64,000 nucleotides of DNA from Rutidosis leptorrhynchoides (taxonomy: Eukaryota > Streptophyta > Magnoliopsida > Asterales > Asteraceae). Within the stretch, counting starts at the first letter, position 1. Every line of letters starts with the position of its first letter. The stretch is taken from positions 502,339,001-502,403,000 of the forward strand of contig NC_092336.1 of the NCBI RefSeq assembly GCF_046630445.1, given 5' to 3'. A program made the translations under genes and the position numbers. The notes under the pieces were generated by a model. That model did not search any database. It was not told the origin of the DNA and saw nothing but the letters and a program-made list of their open reading frames with translations. Of the stretch, positions 59,198 to 64,000 are shown piece by piece.

Positions 59198-60923
59198 TGA
59201 TAATGCTAAAAAGGAACATATTATTAGTATCAATATCCTTCCAATATGTAAAGCTTTTAGTTGCAATTGTTCTATTTTTATGTAATATTCGTTTAAATAA
59301 ATAAGTGCGAAGACAAAAGAAGAAAATGACGATTTGAAGAAGCAAATGACCAAAGCTTAAATGTACAACATATAATTCAAGTGGTTCAATTTATTGAAGA
59401 GAAACGTCTCAAAATTACAAGAGTACGAGTCGCAAAATGCAAAGTACAAGATATTAAATTATACGAAAGGACGTTCGAAAAACCGGTACCGGGACCTGAG
59501 CTAACTATCAACGCGCGAAGCAACGGAGCTAAAATTACAAGTCAACTATGCACAAGAATATAATATAATATTTAAATAATTATATAAATTATTTATATAT
59601 TATATATTATATTAAATAGCGTCGACAAACTAGCAAACAAAAAATATGTGAGCTGGATCTGATGGCCATGCGATCGCATGTGAAATAGGCATAAAACCCA
59701 TGCGAGTGCATGAGTCCATGCGAGTGCATGAGATTTGCACTAAAATCTCATGCGATCGCATGAGTTGCTGTAGCAGGCCACATCCTATAAATTCGCCAGT
59801 TTTCTGTGAGTTTTAGGACATCTTTTTCTATTTTCTTTCTCTTATCTCTCAATTTATATTTATATTTATATTTTAATTATAATTTAAATTTAAATTAATA
59901 ATAATTGGGTTATTGTAAGAAATGTTTTACGGGTTTTAAAGTCGAAACTCTGTCCGGGTAACGCTACGCGATAAATAATCACTGTAAGCTATGTTCTTCC
60001 TTTTTAAATTAATGTCTCGTAACTAAGTTATTATTATGCTTATTTGAGCCGAAGTAATCGTGATGTTGGACTAAAATATTAAGACGGGGTTATTGGATTT
60101 TGTACCATAATAAAGGTTTGGACAAAAGACCGACACTTGTGGACATTGGACTATTGACTATTAATAGGTAGGGGGTATTGTCTAATTGAACGACAACTCA
60201 TTAGAACTTGTCGAACCTATTTTCAAATTAGTTAAACTAATAATTATTAAATTGATTACGAATGTCCTATTTAGTGACGTTTATACGACATCGTTTACGA
60301 TCATTTAATTAATTATTCGGGTTGGGTAATTGATTATTCATTCTGATCAAGTGGGTAAATTAATAGTCATATCTCATTAAAACAGGGGTGGATTACATAC
60401 TAGGATAATTGATGTAATTGTTAACAAAGTAATAAAACCTTAGATTACACGCAGTCGATAACCTGGTGTAATCATTAAACAAAGTATTAAAACCTTGTTA
60501 CAGTTCGAATCCCTAATTAGTTGGAATATTTGACTTCAGAAATAAGGTTAATTTGACGAGCATTTTATAATTATGACCGATGGACTATTATGGACAAAAA
60601 CCAAATAGGTATCAAATAAACCAGAACAAAGGACAATTAACCCGGGTAACAATTAATTAAAATCAAAACGTCAAACATCATGGTTACGGAAGTTTAAATA
60701 AGCATAATTCCTTTATTTCATATTTCATCACAATTTTATTTATCGTCATTTTATTTATCGCACTTTAAATTACCGCACTTTAATTATTGTCAATTACTTT
60801 ACGCTTTAAATTAAGTTATTTTTATTTTTAATATTTTACATTAGGTTTTAACTGCGACTAAAGTTTTAAAATCGACAAACCGGTCATTAAACGGTAAAAT
60901 CCCCTTTTATAATAATAATACTA

Positions 60924-61021
<98 letters not shown>

Positions 61022-61253
61022 CAAATATAGTTTTAAAAATATAGCGTTAAACTTGACTAGTTCCCTGTGGACGAACCGGACTTACTAAAAACTACACTAC
61101 TGTACGATTAGGTACACTGCCTATAAGTGTTGTAGCAAGGTTTAGGTATTTCCACTCTATAAATAAATAAATAACTTGTGTAAAAATGTATCGTATTTAA
61201 TAGTATTTCGCAATAAAAATATAACTATTTCGTATACACCTCTACGCACATCA
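59198..61253 (+). repeat. 3' LTR of Athila-type element
   Basis: 2056 bp. It differs from the 5' LTR by scattered substitutions, a longer (TA)n at about 60926-61016 and an extra catgcgagtgcatgag unit (59699-59732). Palindromes at 59667-59680 and 59749-59762. Confidence 0.9.
60926..61016. repeat. (TA)n microsatellite in 3' LTR
   Basis: About 44 TA units where the 5' LTR (52503-52520) has only about five, so it expanded after insertion. Confidence 0.97.
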
Positions 61254-61363
61254 AGAAAAACAATATATATATATTTTTAAGAGTTTGTTTAAAATTATAT
61301 AGTATTTTTATTTTTCTATTTTAGTTTTTAAATATAAGTTTTATTTATATAAATATTTTTTTA
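61254..61363 (+). repeat. Stray leader fragment of the Athila-type element after the 3' LTR
   Basis: agaaaaacaatatatatatt to tataaatatttttttaaat matches the leader at about 52877-52985 with a few differences. About 114 bases including the PBS are missing at the join (catca/agaaaaac). An LTR followed by its own leader indicates unequal or ectopic recombination or a truncated second copy. Confidence 0.85.
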
Positions 61364-61369
61364 AATATG

Positions 61370-61750
61370 AGTATAAATATATGTATATTCTTGTATTGGA
61401 AAGGGATTAGTTATTTAAATGGAACACTTATGTATCGATGGATCGAAGGGAATTGAACAATTAAATTGGTATCTGAAGAAAAGAGCAACACTTATTATAT
61501 GCTATGTTTATGTATTTGATCGTTAGAGCCTTAGAGGTCTGAAATAGAGAGGGAAGTTGAAAATTCGTGTATATTTATTTATGCTTGAATGGCTTATATT
61601 GTGTAGCATCAGATTCCTTTTATTTTTTCCTATCCTGGAGTGGCAGAATTTTCCTTGTACAATCTATTTGTTATCTTTGGTATCATTTACATATTGTATG
61701 CTTGGACTTAAGGCTGATGATGTTCAAGCTAATCTTTTTTGATACATCAG

Positions 61751-61760
<10 letters not shown>
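61370..61760 (+). repeat. Duplicated segment, copy 2 (without MITE)
   Basis: Paralogous to 49540-49917 plus 50300-50400. It reads straight across the MITE site (ttttccttgtacaatctattt). Ends at an (ATT)n tract at 61751-61782. Confidence 0.75.
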
Positions 61761-61782
<22 letters not shown>

Positions 61783-62011
61783 TTAAAAAAAATTTCAGTG
61801 TGTTTAATATTATTAGAAATCTATATTATTAACATACTATAAATTGTTTGGATATTAGATTTAAGAGGTTTGAACCATTATAGTATTCATTCTACTAATA
61901 GTATAATCGACTTGCATGAGTCACATCGATGAGATTGTTTTATTTGTCATGAAGTTATTAAAGATTGGATCAGTTGACCGTTTAGAGTTGTAAGATTTTC
62001 TAAACAGACCC
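61783..62011. other. No gene seen
   Basis: Short AT-rich stretch up to the LTR end at 62012. Nothing recognisable. Confidence 0.45.
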
Positions 62012-63148
62012 TGTAACGACCCGTCAAAATCGCTATTGACGCGGCACGTTAATCATTGATTCCACAGTGAGGTTTTGACCTCTATATGATACGTTTTGAT
62101 AAAATATTGCATTCATTAAAATAAGTGACTTTCTAAACATAAAAAGTTATAAACATGTGGGCGAGTGCTTAGGTATAAGCAAAACCCCAAAATACATAAG
62201 TCTTTAATTTACAGGTTGACATCACAGTCCATTTATTTATTACACAACGCAGTTTTATTTTGAATGCAATGAACTTTGTACAAAGCATGAGAGACTCCAT
62301 GCAGGCAACAAGCACATCACAGCGGAAGCAGTCTAAGGACCTGAGAATAAAACATGCTAAAAAGTCAACACGAATGTTGGTGAGTTATAGGTTTAATTGC
62401 TCGAGTCATAAACATATATAAAGATAGACCACAAGATTTCATCAAAAGTTTATCAATAGATTCTATGTAACAGAGCACCCTGGTAACTAAACTTAATGCT
62501 ATAGTGATAATTACCCCATTCGTTTTAATACACGCAAACCAACGTGTCTTAAACTCAAATAACATACGTCCATTAAAAGGCTAGCGCTCTAGCTCGGACG
62601 GGGATGTCAAGCCCTATGGTTCCATATACAATTATTCGCACCCACCAGTCCATATCCTATGTACTGGAAGCTACTAGTTACCAAAGCTAAGGGATTTTCG
62701 GTTTAACTCAGTGTAGAATTTAGTATGTACTTGTGTCTTATTGCGTTTAAAATAAATTGCATGTATTCTCAGCCCAAAAATATTTAAAGTATTTAAAAAG
62801 GGAGACTATAAGCTCACAGTACAATATTGCGATTCAATATTGTAGGTAAATTGCGTAGACGTAATGATGGTAGACGACTGTATGGTTGGCCTTGGATTCA
62901 AGAACAATACCCCGAACAATACCCAATATTTCCTTAGCTTAAAGCGGTTTGAAACCCGAATTAAAAACACCCTCATATATACCTTATTATTATTAAACTT
63001 AAATTTAATATTATAATTATAATATAAATATAAATAAATTACGAAATAAAAATAAAGTGTGAAGTATATCGTCGAACAAACTGGCCTTTTATAGTACTTT
63101 TCGATTTACTGTAGCTCATGCGAGCGCATGAGTTTTCAGTGTTTTTGC

Positions 63149-63162
63149 CATGCGATCGCATG
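63149..63162. repeat. CATGCGATCGCATG palindrome in LTR of element 3
   Basis: Perfect 14-base palindrome, 30 bases from a related one (CATGCGAGCGCATG at 63117-63130) preceded by ACTGTAGCT. The same words occur in the Athila LTRs and leader. Confidence 0.95.
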
Positions 63163-63204
63163 GCCGCCTTTTCCGTTTTTGTTTGCTAGTTCATCGACAT
63201 CAAA

Positions 63205-63465
63205 TAGTATTTTTGCTGTAGCAAATAGTGTTTACTGTAGTAAATAGTGTTTACTGTAGTAAATAGTGTTACTGTAGCAATTCACTGTAGCAAATAGTGT
63301 ACTGTAGCAAATAGTATTTACTGTAGCAAATAGTGTTTAATGTAGCAATAGTTTTCACTGTAGTACTGTAGCAAAATACGGGTTTCACTGTAGCAAATAG
63401 TGTTTTACTGTAGCAAATAGTGTTTTACTGTAGCAAAGTCATTTTTACAGTAGCAATTAGTGTTT
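63205..63465. repeat. Tandem array of ACTGTAGCAAATAGTGTTT
   Basis: About thirteen units of 18-20 bases with small variants (ctgtagtaaatagtg, ctgtagcaattcactg), same direction throughout, inside the LTR of element 3. Confidence 0.95.
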
Positions 63466-63469
63466 TACT

Positions 63470-63472
<3 letters not shown>

Positions 63473-63532
<60 letters not shown>
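63473..63532. repeat. (TA)n microsatellite
   Basis: About 28 TA units directly next to the TGTAGCAAATAGT array. Confidence 0.97.
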
Positions 63533-63538
<6 letters not shown>

Positions 63539-63575
63539 TTATATAATATTAAATTATATAGAGAATTGATTTAAA

Positions 63576-64000
63576 TTAGTCGAAATTTTCCGGGTCATCA
63601 CATAACCTCCCCGTTAAAGAAAATTTTGTCCTGAAATTTTGAGTAGTACCTGTTTTATGAGCGATATCAGTGAACAAATGTGGATACTTTTGCTTCATTT
63701 GATCCTCACGTTCCCAAATAAACTCGGGTCCTCATCTAGCGTTCTAATGAACCCTAACTATCGGTATTTTACTTTGTTTTAATTGTTTGACCTCACGGTC
63801 CATGATTTCAACAGGTTCTTCGATAAAATAGAGTTTATCATTGATTCGTATTTCGTCAAGAGGAATTACGACATCCTCTTCAGTTAAACATTTCTTTAAA
63901 TTTGACACGTGAAATGTGTCATGAACACTACTAAGTTCTTGCGGTAGCTTTAATCGATAAGCAACTGCTCCAATTCTTTCGGTGATTTCAAAGGGTCCTA
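63576..64000 (-). pseudogene. C-terminus of Pol, integrase tail and chromodomain, one stop
   Basis: Minus strand, entering from the window edge. Integrase C-terminal part: GPFEITERIGAVAYRLKLP, then [15 protein letters not shown]. Chromodomain-like part: [17 protein letters not shown], then [23 protein letters not shown] at 63734-63732 lies between NAR and GPEF, where elements A and B keep a charged residue; a C-to-T change in CGA would explain it. Beyond it the frame stays open and runs 27 bases into the LTR before stopping at 63578-63576. Confidence 0.85.

Larger units (their letters stand above)
50807..61253 (+). mobile_element. Athila-type Ty3/Gypsy element, gag-protease only
   Basis: LTRs at 50807-52762 and 59198-61253, PBS to tRNA-Asp at 52771, gag-protease at 54017-56750, then about 2.4 kb of non-coding DNA and a purine tract. 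No RT, RNase H or integrase motif on either strand, so it is non-autonomous by deletion or design. No matching 5-bp duplication: left flank cagat, right flank agaaa. The right LTR is instead followed by a fragment of the element's own leader (61254-61363), which points to recombination between copies. Confidence 0.88.
62012..63602 (-). repeat. 3' LTR of Gypsy element 3
   Basis: 1591 bp. In element sense it begins TGTGATGACCC at 63602 (after the purine-rich ttaacggggaggtta) and ends GACGGGTCGTTACA at 62012. It holds a TGTAGCAAATAGT array, a (TA)n tract, a CATGCGATCGCATG palindrome and blocks shared with LTRs A and 1. Confidence 0.82.
62012..64000 (-). mobile_element. Ty3/Gypsy (Tekay-like) element 3, 3' end, truncated by window end
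   Basis: Minus strand: the C-terminal part of Pol (64000-63576) runs into the 3' LTR (63602-62012). The rest of the element is beyond the window. Lineage from integrase/chromodomain similarity to element A. Confidence 0.88.

Noticed and set aside
62007..62011. Target duplication of element 3 (gaccc)
   Set aside because: The other end of element 3 is outside the window, so it cannot be tested.

Overview
This is a plant nuclear, transposon-dense window. GT-AG introns, 9-bp Mutator-type target duplications, Helitron ends, Tourist-like MITEs, Ty3/Gypsy chromoviruses primed by initiator-Met tRNA and an Athila-type element primed by tRNA-Asp all point to a eudicot. Asteraceae is my guess from the style of these elements, but nothing here proves it. 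I see no intact single-copy host gene. The nearest thing to one is a small homologous-recombination OB-fold (HROB/MCM8IP-like) gene at 6569-7486 (minus), with three recognisable exons and one in-frame stop near its start.

Layout. 1-5943: 5' half of a minus-strand Tekay-type Gypsy element (broken RT, PBS, 3-kb LTR carrying nine W-box cores). 5944-8390: HROB-like pseudogene and a cluster of short palindromes. 8391-9215: small minus-strand Helitron. 10160-10350: MITE. 10987-15401: 4.4-kb non-autonomous Helitron carrying exon-like fragments. 16441-43537: one Mutator-like element (MULE) with ~105-bp TIRs and a perfect 9-bp duplication, swollen to 27 kb by nested insertions. Its transposase (16855-19551) has one in-frame stop. 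Arrays of short palindromes built from ACGCAAG/CTTGCGT lie in its interior. A second, minus-strand gene is cut by Gypsy element B (20247-42573). Element B has an intact 1488-residue Gag-Pol, but Gypsy element A (22529-35948) is inserted in B's leader. Both Gypsy insertions have perfect 5-bp duplications. By LTR divergence A is younger than B, so the order MULE, then B, then A can be read directly.

43547-50806: Helitron ends, a TIR element, a Harbinger-like element with a decayed Myb/NAM-associated gene, and a Tourist-like MITE with TAA duplications. 50807-61253: an Athila-type element reduced to gag-protease with no RT or integrase, followed by a stray leader fragment. 62012-64000: the 3' end of another minus-strand Tekay element, running off the window.

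Most notable: (1) element A carries two extra intact ORFs between its 5' LTR and gag, one encoding an F-box protein and one an acidic protein, while its own gag-pol is broken in four places; (2) the MULE palindrome arrays; (3) a 14-bp palindrome, CATGCGATCGCATG, together with a CTGTAGCA motif, shared by two unrelated retrotransposon lineages (Athila and Tekay); (4) a second copy of element A's polypurine-tract sequence, as a perfect hairpin, between the F-box gene and gag.
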